Shown: one piece after another, positions 45,305 through 54,273 of the stretch | Position numbering within the stretch: position 1 is the stretch's first letter | Layout: every line of letters starts with the position of its first letter | Assembly (NCBI RefSeq): GCF_019219825.1 | Contig: NZ_JAHUXH010000001.1 | Location: 1-64,000 of the forward strand | DNA: 64,000 nucleotides | DNA from: Streptomyces sp. TRM70350 | GTDB taxonomy: Bacteria > Actinomycetota > Actinomycetes > Streptomycetales > Streptomycetaceae | Direction of reading: 5' to 3' | Notes under the pieces: model-generated | Databases searched by the model: none | Seen by the model: the letters and a program-made list of their open reading frames with translations, nothing else | Told to the model about the DNA's origin: nothing | Position numbers and translations under genes: made by a program

Positions 45305-47239
45305 GTGTCAGCGACTCTCACGCCGCGAACGGCGACCCCTGCCCGCTCCCTGACGGCACCCCGCCGCCGCACCCGCGTCCTCGCGCTGCCCGAGGCGCGC
45401 TGGGCGCTGGCCGCGCTGGTGGCCTTCCTGCTCGGCCTCGCCCTGGACCTCGGCGGCGCCCCCACCTGGGCCTTCGGCCCGCTGTACGCCGTCGCCTACG
45501 TCACCGGCGGCTGGGAACCGGCGCTGGAGGGGCTGCGCGCGCTGCGCGAGAAGACCCTCGACGTCGACCTGCTGATGATCGTCGCCGCACTGGGCGCCGC
45601 GGCGATCGGGCAGGTCCTCGACGGCGCCCTGCTGATCGTCATCTTCGCCACGTCCGGCGCGCTGGAGGCGCTGGCCACCGCCCGCACCGCCGACTCCGTG
45701 CGCGGGCTGCTCGACCTCGCCCCCACCACCGCGACCCGGCTCACGGACGACGGGCGCGAGGAGACCGTGCCGACCTCCGAACTCGCCGTCGGCGACGTGC
45801 TGCTGATCCGGCCGGGGGAGCGGATCGGCGCCGACGGCCAGGTGCTGGACGGCAGCAGCGAGGCCGACCAGGCCACCATCACCGGCGAGCCCCTGCCGGT
45901 GCTCAAGCGCCCCGGCGACGAGGTCTTCGCGGGCACCCTCAACGGCACCGGCGCGTTGCGTGTCCGCGTGGAACGTGACCCCGCCGACTCCGTCATCGCC
46001 CGGATCGTGACGCTGGTCGAGGAGGCGTCCCGGACCAAGGCACCGACGCAACTGTTCATCGAGAAGGTCGAGCAGCGCTACGCGGTGGGCGTGGTGGCCG
46101 CGACGATCGCCGTCTTCGCCGTGCCGCTCGCCTTCGGCGCCGACCTCACGGCCGCGCTGCTGCGGGCCATGACCTTCATGATCGTCGCCTCGCCGTGCGC
46201 GGTCGTCCTGGCCACCATGCCGCCGCTGCTGTCGGCGATCGCCAACGCCGGGCGGCACGGCGTGCTGGTCAAGTCGGCGGTGGCGATGGAGCGGCTCGGC
46301 GAGGTCGACACCGCGGCGCTCGACAAGACGGGCACGCTCACCGAGGGCGCGCCCGAGGTGACGGACGTACGGCCGTTGCCGGAATCCGGGCTCGACGCGG
46401 ACGGGCTGCTCGCGCTCGCCGCCGCGGCCGAGCATCCCAGCGAGCATCCGCTGGCGCGGGCGATCGTGAGCGCGGCCCGGGGCAGGGGGCTGCCGGTCGC
46501 GGCGGCCGAGGACTTCACGGCCCTGCCGGGTCTGGGGGTCACGGCCGTGGTCGACGGGCGCGAGGTGCGGGTCGGCCGCGCGGAGGCCGACGCGAGCCGG
46601 GACGACGGCGCCACCGTCGTGCGGGTGGTCCGCGACGGCATCCCGGTGGGCATCCTCGCCCTCACCGACCGCCTGCGCACCGAGGCCCCCGCGACCACCG
46701 CCGCCCTCACCGCCCTGACCGGCACCCCGCCCGTCCTGCTCACCGGCGACAACGCGCACACAGCAGCCCGTGTCGCCGCCGCCACCGGCCTCACGGACGT
46801 CCGCGCGGACCTGCTGCCCGAGGACAAGGTGAAGGCCGTACGGGAACTCCAGGACAGCGGCCGCAAGGTGCTCTTCGTCGGCGACGGCGTCAACGACGCG
46901 CCCGCCCTCGCCGCCGCCCACTCCGGCGTGGCGATGGGGCGCGCGGGCTCCGACCTCGCGCTGGAGACCGCGGACGCCGTCGTCGTACGCGACGAACTCG
47001 CCACCGTCCCGGCGGTCGTACGACTGTCCCGGGCGGCCCGCCGCCTGGTCGTCCAGAACCTGGTCATCGCCGGTACGTTCATCACCGTGCTGGTCGTCTG
47101 GGACCTGGCCGGGCATCTGCCGTTGCCGCTCGGTGTCGCCGGGCACGAGGGTTCGACCGTGCTGGTCGGACTGAACGGGCTGCGGTTGCTGCGGGAGTCG
47201 GCGTGGCGATCCGGGGCGGTCCAGGACAGGGAAGGTTGA
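45305..47239 (+). CDS. P1B-4-type heavy-metal-transporting ATPase
   Basis: 644 residues from GTG 45305 (leaderless). No N-terminal metal-binding HMA domain. Membrane metal signature SPC (IVASPCAVVLA), phosphorylation motif ALDKTGTLTE, TGE in the actuator (ATITGEPLPV), nucleotide motif HPSEHPLARA, hinge VGDGVNDAPALAAAHSG, and the C-terminal HEGST motif (GVAGHEGSTVLVGLNGLRLL). SPC together with HEG-S-T marks the P1B-4 group (CtpD/CoaT-like) that exports Co2+, Ni2+, Fe2+ or Zn2+. The adjacent ArsR sensor fits induction by the same ion. Inner membrane, 6 helices. Confidence 0.9.
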   Translation: MSATLTPRTATPARSLTAPRRRTRVLALPEARWALAALVAFLLGLALDLGGAPTWAFGPLYAVAYVTGGWEPALEGLRALREKTLDVDLLMIVAALGAAAIGQVLDGALLIVIFATSGALEALATARTADSVRGLLDLAPTTATRLTDDGREETVPTSELAVGDVLLIRPGERIGADGQVLDGSSEADQATITGEPLPVLKRPGDEVFAGTLNGTGALRVRVERDPADSVIARIVTLVEEASRTKAPTQLFIEKVEQRYAVGVVAATIAVFAVPLAFGADLTAALLRAMTFMIVASPCAVVLATMPPLLSAIANAGRHGVLVKSAVAMERLGEVDTAALDKTGTLTEGAPEVTDVRPLPESGLDADGLLALAAAAEHPSEHPLARAIVSAARGRGLPVAAAEDFTALPGLGVTAVVDGREVRVGRAEADASRDDGATVVRVVRDGIPVGILALTDRLRTEAPATTAALTALTGTPPVLLTGDNAHTAARVAAATGLTDVRADLLPEDKVKAVRELQDSGRKVLFVGDGVNDAPALAAAHSGVAMGRAGSDLALETADAVVVRDELATVPAVVRLSRAARRLVVQNLVIAGTFITVLVVWDLAGHLPLPLGVAGHEGSTVLVGLNGLRLLRESAWRSGAVQDREG

Positions 47240-47288
47240 TGTCGGATTCTCGCCAGCCCCGGCGCGTCCGGTGGTCGATGCTGGACGC

Positions 47289-48770
47289 ATGCAGAAGGGG
47301 ATGCACACCGACACCGAGCGCTGTCTGCGGGCCGTTCAGTCCAAGGACGCGCGCTTCGACGGCTGGTTCTTCACCGCCGTCCTGACCACCGGGATCTACT
47401 GCCGGCCCAGCTGCCCGGTCGTGCCGCCGAGGCCGGAGAACATGGTGTTCCATCCGAGCGCGGCGGCCTGCCAGCAGGCCGGTTTCCGGGCGTGCAAGCG
47501 CTGCCGCCCGGACACCACCCCCGGCTCCCCGGCGTGGAACCGGCGCGCCGATCTCGTGGCCCGCGCCATGCGGCTGATCGCCGACGGCGTCGTGGACCGC
47601 GAGGGCGTGCCCGGCCTGGCCGCCCGGCTCGGCTACAGCGCCCGGCAGATCGAACGCCAGCTGCTCGCCGAACTCGGCGCGGGCCCGCTCGCCCTGGCCC
47701 GCGCCCAGCGCGCCCAGACGGCCCGGCTGCTCATCGAGACGACGGCGCTGTCCATGGCGGAGATCGCCTTCGCGGCCGGTTTCTCCTCGGTCCGCACCTT
47801 CAACGACACCGTCCGCGAGGTCTACGCCCTCACCCCTGGCGACCTGCGCGCCCGGGCGCCGCGAGGACCCGCCGGGGGCACCCCGGGCGCCCTGTCGCTC
47901 CGCCTGCCGTTCCGCGCCCCGCTCAACCCCGACAACCTCTTCGGTCACCTCGCCGCCACCGCCGTACCCGGCGTGGAGGAGTGGCGAGACGGCGCCTACC
48001 GCCGCACCCTGCGCCTCCCGTACGGCCACGGCATCGTGGCGCTCACCCCGCGGCCCGACCACATCGCCTGCCGCCTCGCCCTCGGCGACCTGCGCGACCT
48101 GCCCGTCGCCATCAGCCGCTGCCGCCGGATGCTCGACCTGGACGCCGACCCGGTCGCGGTCGACGACCAGCTGCGGGCGGATCCTGTGCTGGCGCCCCTG
48201 GTCGACAAGGCCCCGGGCCGCCGCGTCCCGCGCACGGTCGACGAGGCGGAGTTCGCCGTACGGGCCGTGCTGGGCCAGCAGGTCTCCACGGCCGCCGCCC
48301 GCACCCACGCGGCCCGCCTGGTCACCGCGCACGGCGAGCCGGTCGACGACCCGGAGGGCGGGCTCACCCACCTGTTCCCGTCGGTGGACGCGCTCGCGTC
48401 GGTGGACCCCGAGTCGCTCGCGATGCCCCGCACCCGCCGCACGACCTTCACCACCCTCGTCGGCCGACTGGCCGACGGGTCACTGCACTTGGGTGTGGAG
48501 AGCGACTGGCCGCAGACCCGCGCCCAGCTCCTGGCCCTCCCCGGCTTCGGCCCCTGGACGGCCGACGTCATCGCGATGCGCGCCCTCGGCGACCCCGACG
48601 CCTTCCTCCCCACCGACCTCGGCATCCGCCGCGCCGCGGGCGAGCTGGGCCTGCCGTCCACTCCGGCCGCGCTCACCGCACGCGCGGCGGCGTGGCGCCC
48701 GTGGCGGGCGTACGCGGTCCAGTACCTGTGGGCGACCGACAGCCACCCGATCAACTTCCTTCCGGTGTAA
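47289..48770 (+). CDS. Ada-type regulator fused to AlkA DNA glycosylase
   Basis: 493 residues. The N-terminal Ada zinc/methyl-acceptor domain (IYCRPSC near 36-42, CKRCRPD) accepts methyl groups from phosphotriesters. An AraC-type double HTH follows (LAARLGYSARQIERQLLAEL, MAEIAFAAGFSSVRTFNDTV). The C-terminal part (about 205-490) is an AlkA 3-methyladenine glycosylase with the HhH motif LPGFGPWTADVIAMRAL and the catalytic Asp in FLPTDLG. The fusion senses and repairs alkylation damage and would activate itself and ogt, which starts 9 bp downstream. ATG 47289 or 47301 are both possible starts. Confidence 0.92.
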   Translation: MQKGMHTDTERCLRAVQSKDARFDGWFFTAVLTTGIYCRPSCPVVPPRPENMVFHPSAAACQQAGFRACKRCRPDTTPGSPAWNRRADLVARAMRLIADGVVDREGVPGLAARLGYSARQIERQLLAELGAGPLALARAQRAQTARLLIETTALSMAEIAFAAGFSSVRTFNDTVREVYALTPGDLRARAPRGPAGGTPGALSLRLPFRAPLNPDNLFGHLAATAVPGVEEWRDGAYRRTLRLPYGHGIVALTPRPDHIACRLALGDLRDLPVAISRCRRMLDLDADPVAVDDQLRADPVLAPLVDKAPGRRVPRTVDEAEFAVRAVLGQQVSTAAARTHAARLVTAHGEPVDDPEGGLTHLFPSVDALASVDPESLAMPRTRRTTFTTLVGRLADGSLHLGVESDWPQTRAQLLALPGFGPWTADVIAMRALGDPDAFLPTDLGIRRAAGELGLPSTPAALTARAAAWRPWRAYAVQYLWATDSHPINFLPV

Positions 48771-48779
48771 GGACTTCCC

Positions 48780-49262
48780 ATGCGACAGCACACCGTCATC
48801 GACAGCCCGTACGGCCCCCTCACCCTCGTCGCCGAGGACGGCGTCCTGTGCGGCCTGTACATGGCTGACCAGCGCCACCGCCCGGCGGAGGAGACGTTCG
48901 GGGAGCGTGACGAGACACCCTTCGGCGAGGCCGTCGACCAGCTGGCGGCCTACTTCGGCGGCGAGTTGAAGGAGTTCAGCCTCGAAGTGCGCCTGAACGG
49001 CACCCCGTTCCAGCGCACCGTCTGGGAGCAGCTCCGCCGCATCCCCTACGGCGAGACCCGCTCGTACGGCCAACTGGCCGAGGCCCTCGGCAACCCCAAC
49101 GCCTCCCGCGCGGTCGGCCTCGCCAACGGCAGGAACCCCATCGGCATCATCGTCCCCTGTCACCGTGTGATCGGCGCGAGCGGCAGCCTCACCGGCTACG
49201 GCGGCGGCCTGGAACGCAAGCAGCGCCTGCTGGACTTCGAGCGCGGCGAGGCCCTGTTCTAG
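48780..49262 (+). CDS. ogt: Methylated-DNA--[protein]-cysteine S-methyltransferase
   Basis: 160 residues, normal length. Active-site motif IIVPCHRVIG (Cys near 127), HTH-type segment FQRTVWEQLRRIPYGETRSY and the Arg finger in NPNASRAVGLANGRNP. It removes O6-alkyl groups from guanine in a single suicide reaction. It starts 9 bp after the ada-alkA gene and is surely cotranscribed and induced by Ada. Its stop overlaps the end of the convergent sirtuin gene by 4 bp, leaving no space for a conventional terminator. Confidence 0.93.
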   Translation: MRQHTVIDSPYGPLTLVAEDGVLCGLYMADQRHRPAEETFGERDETPFGEAVDQLAAYFGGELKEFSLEVRLNGTPFQRTVWEQLRRIPYGETRSYGQLAEALGNPNASRAVGLANGRNPIGIIVPCHRVIGASGSLTGYGGGLERKQRLLDFERGEALF

Positions 49263-49984
49263 TCACTCAGCGTGCGCAGCAGCTCCGGCAACGCTGTGCC
49301 GATCGGCTCCCGGATCACCTCGTCGGCCCGTTCGTCGTACGGGGTCGGCTCGGCGTTGACGATGACGAGGCGGGCGCCGTGGTCGGCGGCGACCCCCGCG
49401 AGCCCGGCCGCGGGCTGTACCTGGAGACTGGTACCGACGGCGATGAACACCTGGCAGGCCTTGCTGATGGCGAGCGCCTCACCCAGCACCACCGGATCGA
49501 GCCGCTCGCCGAACATGACGGTCGCCGACTTCAGGATCCCGCCGCACTCCAGGCACGCCGGATCGTCCTCACCGGCCTCGACGCGCGCGATCGCGTCCGC
49601 CATCGGGCCGCGCGCATGACAGCCCGTGCACACGACACTGCGCGCGCTGCCGTGCAGTTCGAGCACCTTGCGGGCGGGCATCCCGGCGAGCTGGTGCAGC
49701 CCGTCCACGTTCTGCGTGATCACCCGCACCGGCACCCCGGACCGCTCCAGCTCCGCCACCGCCCGGTGCGCGGCGTTCGGCTGCGCCTGCAGCGTCCGGT
49801 TCTTCCGCCGCATCTGCCAGGAACGACGCCGGATCTCCGGATCGTTCATGTAGTACGCGTACGTCACGAGCTTCTCGGCCTCCGGATCCCGCCGCCACAG
49901 CCCGTTCGGGCCGCGGTAGTCCGGGATGCCGGAGTCGGTGGAGATGCCGGCGCCGCTGAGGAGGGCGACGAGGGGCTTGGCCAT
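49259..49984 (-). CDS. cobB: NAD-dependent protein deacylase (sirtuin)
   Basis: 241 residues. Sir2 motifs: LSGAGISTDSGIPDYRGPNG, the NAD-contacting TQNVDGLHQLAG, catalytic His in LELHGSARS, Zn cysteines CTGCH and CLECGG, and the C-terminal AVGTSLQVQPAAGL. It removes acyl groups from lysines with release of O-acyl-ADP-ribose and nicotinamide. In Streptomyces sirtuins regulate enzymes such as acetyl-CoA synthetase. Convergent with ogt (4-bp overlap). A macrodomain protein that could process O-acetyl-ADP-ribose is encoded 12 kb away. Confidence 0.92.
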   Translation of the reverse strand: MAKPLVALLSGAGISTDSGIPDYRGPNGLWRRDPEAEKLVTYAYYMNDPEIRRRSWQMRRKNRTLQAQPNAAHRAVAELERSGVPVRVITQNVDGLHQLAGMPARKVLELHGSARSVVCTGCHARGPMADAIARVEAGEDDPACLECGGILKSATVMFGERLDPVVLGEALAISKACQVFIAVGTSLQVQPAAGLAGVAADHGARLVIVNAEPTPYDERADEVIREPIGTALPELLRTLSD

Positions 49985-50054
49985 GTGATCGAGGGTAGGC
50001 GGGGAAGGGCGGGGCGGCGAACAGATAATCGGGTCGGTGGGGTGCGGCTGCTGC

Positions 50055-50060
50055 TAAGGT
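50055..50060 (+). promoter_or_regulatory. Leaderless -10 of the antitoxin-like gene
   Basis: TAAGGT ends 6 nt before the ATG at 50067; no ribosome-binding site precedes the ATG. Confidence 0.5.
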
Positions 50061-50066
50061 CCGCGC

Positions 50067-50267
50067 ATGGCAAAGGTCAACGTCTCGGTCGACGCCGAAC
50101 TCGTCGTTGAAACCATGGTCCTCACGGGCGTCGGCAACCCCCAGGACGCGGTCGAACTCATCCTGCGCGACTACATCCAGCGGGGTCACCGTACGGAGGC
50201 CAGGCTCGCCCAGCGCGACGAGGGGCTGCGCGAGGTCAACGCCAAGCCGCGGGACGTGGAGGGCTGA
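50067..50267 (+). CDS. Solitary VapB-like (DUF2191) antitoxin-type protein
   Basis: 66 residues. The N-terminus MAKVNVSVDAELVVETM and the helical NPQDAVELILRDYIQR resemble the ribbon-helix-helix/VapB-type antitoxins that normally precede a PIN-domain ribonuclease. Here no toxin gene follows: the next gene is a NUDIX gene on the opposite strand 12 bp away. So it is an orphan or a chromosomal regulator of unknown target. The small size and leaderless start suggest high expression. Confidence 0.68.
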   Translation: MAKVNVSVDAELVVETMVLTGVGNPQDAVELILRDYIQRGHRTEARLAQRDEGLREVNAKPRDVEG

Positions 50268-50279
50268 CCCCCGGCCGGG

Positions 50280-50771
50280 TCAGCCGACCCGGTGGCCGTT
50301 CTCCAGCTCCACCGTCCCCGACCCGTTCTCCAGGGCGTCGAGGGCGGCCACCACGCGGCGGCCCGTGGCGCCGGGCAGGTGGCCGAGGAGATCCGTGGGC
50401 GCGACGAACCGCCACGACAGCAGTTCCTCCTCCTGCAGCCGGATCGCCTTGATGTCCTCCGGGCTGAGCACTCCGCCGTCGTAGAGGTACGCCACCAGCG
50501 GCGGCCGGGACGCCCCGTGCACCCAGTCCACGGCGAGCAGCCGCCCCGGCTCGCGGTCCAGGCCGATCTCCTCCGCGGTCTCGCGGCGCGCGCCCTGCCG
50601 TGGGGTCTCGCCGTCGTCGGACTCGACCGTGCCGCCCGGCAGCGCCCAGCCCTCGCGGTAGTTGGGCTCGACGAGCAGCACACGGCCCTCGCCGTCACGG
50701 AAGAGAGCGGCGGCACCGGCGAGGACGCGCGGCAGGCCCGCGATGTACGTGGCGAAGTCAGGAGTGGTCAC
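50280..50771 (-). CDS. NUDIX hydrolase
   Basis: 163 residues from GTG 50771. The Nudix box GGTVESDDGETPRQGARRET followed by AEEIGLD fits G-x5-E-x7-REUxEExGU with a slightly lengthened first loop. The N-terminal VLAGAAALFRDGEGRVLLVE and the WRFVAPTDLLGHLPGA C-terminus match NTP/ADP-ribose-type Nudix enzymes; specificity cannot be given. A TACCCT -10 ending 7 nt before GTG indicates a leaderless transcript, and 79 bp separates it from the ADP-ribosylglycohydrolase gene upstream on the same strand. Confidence 0.82.
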   Translation of the reverse strand: MTTPDFATYIAGLPRVLAGAAALFRDGEGRVLLVEPNYREGWALPGGTVESDDGETPRQGARRETAEEIGLDREPGRLLAVDWVHGASRPPLVAYLYDGGVLSPEDIKAIRLQEEELLSWRFVAPTDLLGHLPGATGRRVVAALDALENGSGTVELENGHRVG

Positions 50772-50778
50772 CCTGGAA

Positions 50779-50784
50779 AGGGTA
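50779..50784 (-). promoter_or_regulatory. Leaderless -10 of the NUDIX gene
   Basis: On the minus strand TACCCT ends 7 nt before the GTG at 50771. It makes GTG 50771 a better start than the codons further upstream. Confidence 0.5.
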
Positions 50785-50850
50785 ACCAGCGCACAGGGCC
50801 ACCTTCTCCGGCGCACGACGCCCCGAACGCGCGCCCTACGCCCACGCCTG

Positions 50851-51924
50851 CTACGCCTCCGCCTGCGCCAGTCGCAGGGTCCGTTCCGCCAGTTCGCTGA
50901 TCCGGACCCCGTCGAAGCCGAAGACCGCGCTGCGGACCGTGTCCTGAAGCGGCTCCTTCCACTGGACCGGGATCTCCTCCGCGCCGGTCAGCACACCGGC
51001 CACCGAGCCCGCCGTGGCGCCGTTGGAGTCGGTGTCCAGACCGCCGCGGACGGTCAGCGCGAGCGTCCGCGTGAAGTCGCCGTCGCCGTACAGCAGCCCG
51101 GCGGTGAGCACGGCGGCGTTCGGGATCGTGTGGATCCAGCCCAGCCCGGCGGTCTCCTCGGCCACCGTGGTGAGCGTGTCCTCCCAGGTCATCCGGGTCT
51201 CGTGGAGGGAGATGACACGGCGGACCGTGCGCGCCAGGCGGCTGCTCGCCGGGACGACGGCCAGCGCCTCGTCCAGGGCGTGCCGCACCGTGGGCGCGGT
51301 GAACGCCGCCGAGATCAGGGCCGCCGCCCACATGGCGCCGTAGACGCCGTTGCCGGTGTGCGAGAGCACCGCGTCCCGGCGGGCCAGCGCGGCCGCGCGG
51401 CGGGGCGCGCCGGGGCGGGTCCAGCCGTAGATGTCGGCGCGGATCAGGGCGCCGATCCACTCCTGGTAGGGGTTGTCGTACGTCGCCGTCAGCGGCGGCT
51501 TCAGGCCGCTGGCGAGGTTCCGGTACGCCGCCCGCTCGGCCGTGAAGGTCTGCAGATACGGCAGCCGCAGCAGCCACAGGTCGCCGACCTGCTCGGTGCT
51601 GAAGCCGAAGCCGTGGGTCTCCAGCAGGTCCAGGCCGAGGATCGCGTAGTCGACGTCGTCGTCGCGGCAGCTGCCGTGGATGCGGCCCCGGACGCACTGG
51701 CGCCACTCCGGGCGCAGTTCGAGAGCGGCCCCGCCGGGGGGCGGCTCGGGGAAGTAGTCGGTGAGGGGCAGGGCGCAGGCCTGCCGCAGGTAGTCGTCGA
51801 TACGGTCCCGCGTCCACAGGTCGCCCTGCTCGACCGGTTTGCCCAGCATGTTGCCCGCGATCCGGCCCAGCCAGCCCCCCAGGACGCGGTCGGCGAGCTC
51901 TGGCTCAGTGCCCACAGGGGTCAT
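50851..51924 (-). CDS. ADP-ribosylglycohydrolase-family protein
   Basis: 357 residues. The ARH fold signatures: N-terminal GGWLGRIAGNMLGKPVEQ, the metal-binding SCRDDDVDYAILGLDLLE, and the C-terminal GLDTDSNGATAGSVAGVL with the second pair of Mg-ligating Asp residues. These are the two halves of the binuclear magnesium site that DraG/ARH enzymes use to remove ADP-ribose from proteins or nucleotides. Target unknown: the central region differs from dinitrogenase-reductase glycohydrolase. A NUDIX gene follows. Confidence 0.85.
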   Translation of the reverse strand: MTPVGTEPELADRVLGGWLGRIAGNMLGKPVEQGDLWTRDRIDDYLRQACALPLTDYFPEPPPGGAALELRPEWRQCVRGRIHGSCRDDDVDYAILGLDLLETHGFGFSTEQVGDLWLLRLPYLQTFTAERAAYRNLASGLKPPLTATYDNPYQEWIGALIRADIYGWTRPGAPRRAAALARRDAVLSHTGNGVYGAMWAAALISAAFTAPTVRHALDEALAVVPASSRLARTVRRVISLHETRMTWEDTLTTVAEETAGLGWIHTIPNAAVLTAGLLYGDGDFTRTLALTVRGGLDTDSNGATAGSVAGVLTGAEEIPVQWKEPLQDTVRSAVFGFDGVRISELAERTLRLAQAEA

Positions 51925-52094
51925 AACTCCGGTTTACCCACTTCCGGCCACCGCCACAGGCCGTCCTCAGCCGGTTGCCAGGGCATTCCGGGGACCGGGC
52001 AGGGGCATGACGTCGGGGGTGTCCTGCGGTTAAGGTCACAGCGGCGCGACTGGCCCTGACGTGCGCGGGGCCCGGAGAGCAAGGGGAAGACAAA

Positions 52095-53243
52095 GTGGCT
52101 GACGCTGTGGACGGCGCCCGCGGGGTGCTCATCGCCGCGGACAAGTTCAAGGGGTCGCTGACGGCCGTACAGGTCGCCGAGCGGGTGACGGCCGGGCTGC
52201 GCCGCGTCGTGCCGGACCTCGCGGTGGAGGCGCTGCCCGTGGCCGACGGCGGCGACGGGACCGTGGACGCGGCGGTCGCGGCCGGGTTCGAGCGGCGTGA
52301 GGTACGGGTCGCGGGACCCCTGGGGCACGAGGTGACGGCCGCGTTCGCGCTGCGCGGCGACACCGCGGTCGTGGAGATGGCCGAGGCGAGCGGGCTGCAG
52401 CGGCTGCCGGCCGGGGGCTTCGCGCCGCTGACGGCGTCCACGTACGGCTCCGGCGAGCTGCTGCGGGCCGCCCTCGACGCCGGGGCGCGCACGATCGTCT
52501 TCGGGGTCGGGGGCAGCGCGACCACGGACGGCGGTGCGGGGATGCTGTCCGCGCTCGGGGCGCGCCTCCTGACGGCCGACGGGGAGCCGGTGGCGCCGGG
52601 CGGCGGGGGACTGGGCGAGCTGGCGTCCGCGGACCTGTCGGGGCTGGACCCGCGGCTTGCCTCGGTCGAGCTGGTGCTGGCCAGCGATGTCGACAATCCG
52701 CTGACCGGGCCGAAGGGCGCTCCCGCGGTGTACGGGCCGCAGAAGGGAGCCTCGCCGGACGACGTGGCGACGCTGGACGCGGCGCTGGGACACTTCGCGA
52801 AGGTGCTGGAGGAGGCCGTGGGGCCCAGGGCGGCGGAGTACGCCGGGGCGCCGGGAGCCGGGGCGGCGGGTGGCATCGGGTACGGCGCCCTGCTGATCGG
52901 CGCGCGCTTCCGGCCCGGCATCGAGGTCATGCTCGACGTGCTGGGCTTCGCGCCCGCACTGGAGCGTGCGGATCTGGTCATCACCGGTGAGGGCTCGCTG
53001 GACGAGCAGACCCTGCACGGCAAGGCTCCGGCGGGCGTCGCCGCGGCGGCACGGGCGGCGGGCAAGGAGGTCGTCGCGGTGTGCGGGCGGCTCGCGCTGA
53101 CGCCGGAGGCGCTGGGGCGGGCGGGGATCAGGCGGGCGTACCCGCTGACGGAGGTCGAGCCGGACGTGGCGAAGTGCATCGCGGACGCCGGGCCGATCCT
53201 GGAGCGGACGGCGGAGCGGATCGGGCGGGACTTCCTGAGCTGA
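52095..53243 (+). CDS. Glycerate kinase (GlxK/GarK family)
   Basis: 382 residues, GTG start behind AAGGGGAAGAC. Type II glycerate kinase signatures: VLIAADKFKGSLTAVQVAER, LPVADGGDGTVDAAV, VFGVGGSATTDGGAGMLSAL, LASDVDNPLTGPKGA and VITGEGSLDEQTLHGKAP. It phosphorylates D-glycerate (2-phosphoglycerate product in this family) and so feeds glyoxylate- or glycerate-derived carbon to glycolysis. Gene stands alone. A Streptomyces-type interspersed repeat follows the stop. Confidence 0.92.
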   Translation: MADAVDGARGVLIAADKFKGSLTAVQVAERVTAGLRRVVPDLAVEALPVADGGDGTVDAAVAAGFERREVRVAGPLGHEVTAAFALRGDTAVVEMAEASGLQRLPAGGFAPLTASTYGSGELLRAALDAGARTIVFGVGGSATTDGGAGMLSALGARLLTADGEPVAPGGGGLGELASADLSGLDPRLASVELVLASDVDNPLTGPKGAPAVYGPQKGASPDDVATLDAALGHFAKVLEEAVGPRAAEYAGAPGAGAAGGIGYGALLIGARFRPGIEVMLDVLGFAPALERADLVITGEGSLDEQTLHGKAPAGVAAAARAAGKEVVAVCGRLALTPEALGRAGIRRAYPLTEVEPDVAKCIADAGPILERTAERIGRDFLS

Positions 53244-53255
53244 ACTTCTCAATGC

Positions 53256-53345
53256 CGGCCGGGACAACCCAGCCCGTCCGGCGATTGAGGACGAGGCCCG
53301 TCCAGGGCCGAAGCGGGGGTCTGGGGGGGGCAGCCCCCAGCGAGG
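53256..53345. repeat. Streptomyces interspersed repeat with terminal hairpin
   Basis: Starts about CCGGCCGGGACAACCCAGCC, contains CGGCGATTGAGGACGAGG and ends with GGGGTCTGGGGGGGCAGCCCCCAG-type sequence in which CTGGGG pairs with CCCCAG. I recall the CCCAGCC-CGGCG-TTGAGG...GGTCTGGGG pattern as a common Streptomyces intergenic repeat. It lies between the convergent glycerate kinase and pssA genes and may terminate both. Confidence 0.6.
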
Positions 53346-53377
53346 CCCGCACCGACGCCCGGCACATACAAAGCGAA

Positions 53378-53407
53378 GGGCCCCGAACCCAACCCGGTCC
53401 GGGGCCC
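53378..53407 (-). terminator. Terminator of the psd-pssA transcript
   Basis: GGGCCCCG (53378-53385) and CGGGGCCC (53400-53407) form an 8-bp stem with a 14-nt loop, ending 15 nt beyond the pssA stop on the minus strand, and followed there by TTCGCTTTGT. Confidence 0.65.
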
Positions 53408-53421
53408 CACCCAGCGGAGCG

Positions 53422-54273
53422 CTACGGCTGCGCCGCCCGCGCCTCGCGCCGGTTGTCGCGGAAGTTGTTCACCCGGCGGGCCGTGGCGAACAGCGGGATC
53501 ACCGCGCCCATCACCAGCTGCAGCGCGCAGCCCGTCTGCAGCAGCAGCTGGCCGCTGGGGGCGCCGAAGGCCCAGGCCACCAGCAGGCCCATGCTCAGCA
53601 CGATCCAGGTGAGCATCGCGCCGGCCAGGCGGCCCCGCGGCTTGGGGTACTCGACGCGGCTCACCATCAGCCATGCGGTGCCCAGGATCGCCAGCAGCGT
53701 CGCCGCGAACGGCAGCTCCAGCAGCACGATCGCGACGACCGTCAGCGCGCCGAAGGGGCTCGGCATGCCCTGGAACATGCCGTTCGTCGGCGTCACACAG
53801 GAGAATCTCGCGAGTCTCAGCACCACGGCGAGCAGGACGACGATCGCGCCGACGGCCGCCACCCGCTGGTGGGCGTCGTCGGCGACCATGCCGTACACGA
53901 GGACGAAGTACGCCGGGGCCAGGCCGAAGCTGATCAGGTCCGAGAGGTTGTCCAGCTCGGCGCCCATCGGGGAGGAGCGCAGCTTGCGCGCGACCAGGCC
54001 GTCGAACAGGTCGAAGACCGCGGCGCAGAGCATGAGGATGACCGCCGTGGCCGCGCTGTGGCGGGCCATGCCGGTTTCCTGGCTGCCGGTGAGGTGCGGG
54101 ATCAGGATGCCGGTGGTGGTGAAGTACACCGCCATGAAGCCGCAGGTGGCGTTGCCCAGGGTGAGGGTGTCCGCTATCGAGAGGCGCAGAGAGAGGGGCA
54201 TCTCCTCCTCTTCGTCCTCCGTCGCCGCCTCCGGGACCCAGCCCGGCTGCGTGCCGGGATCAGTCACGGTCAA
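53422..54273 (-). CDS. pssA: CDP-diacylglycerol--serine O-phosphatidyltransferase
   Basis: 283 residues. CDP-alcohol phosphotransferase motif, D-x2-DG-x2-AR-x8-G-x3-D-x3-D, is readable as FDLFDGLVARKLRSSPMGAE followed by LDNLSD. Six to eight hydrophobic segments follow the cytosolic N-terminus. It makes phosphatidylserine from CDP-DAG and serine in the membrane. Its start lies inside the end of the psd gene (14-bp overlap), so the two genes are translationally coupled; together they make phosphatidylethanolamine. Confidence 0.9.
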   Translation of the reverse strand: MTVTDPGTQPGWVPEAATEDEEEEMPLSLRLSIADTLTLGNATCGFMAVYFTTTGILIPHLTGSQETGMARHSAATAVILMLCAAVFDLFDGLVARKLRSSPMGAELDNLSDLISFGLAPAYFVLVYGMVADDAHQRVAAVGAIVVLLAVVLRLARFSCVTPTNGMFQGMPSPFGALTVVAIVLLELPFAATLLAILGTAWLMVSRVEYPKPRGRLAGAMLTWIVLSMGLLVAWAFGAPSGQLLLQTGCALQLVMGAVIPLFATARRVNNFRDNRREARAAQP

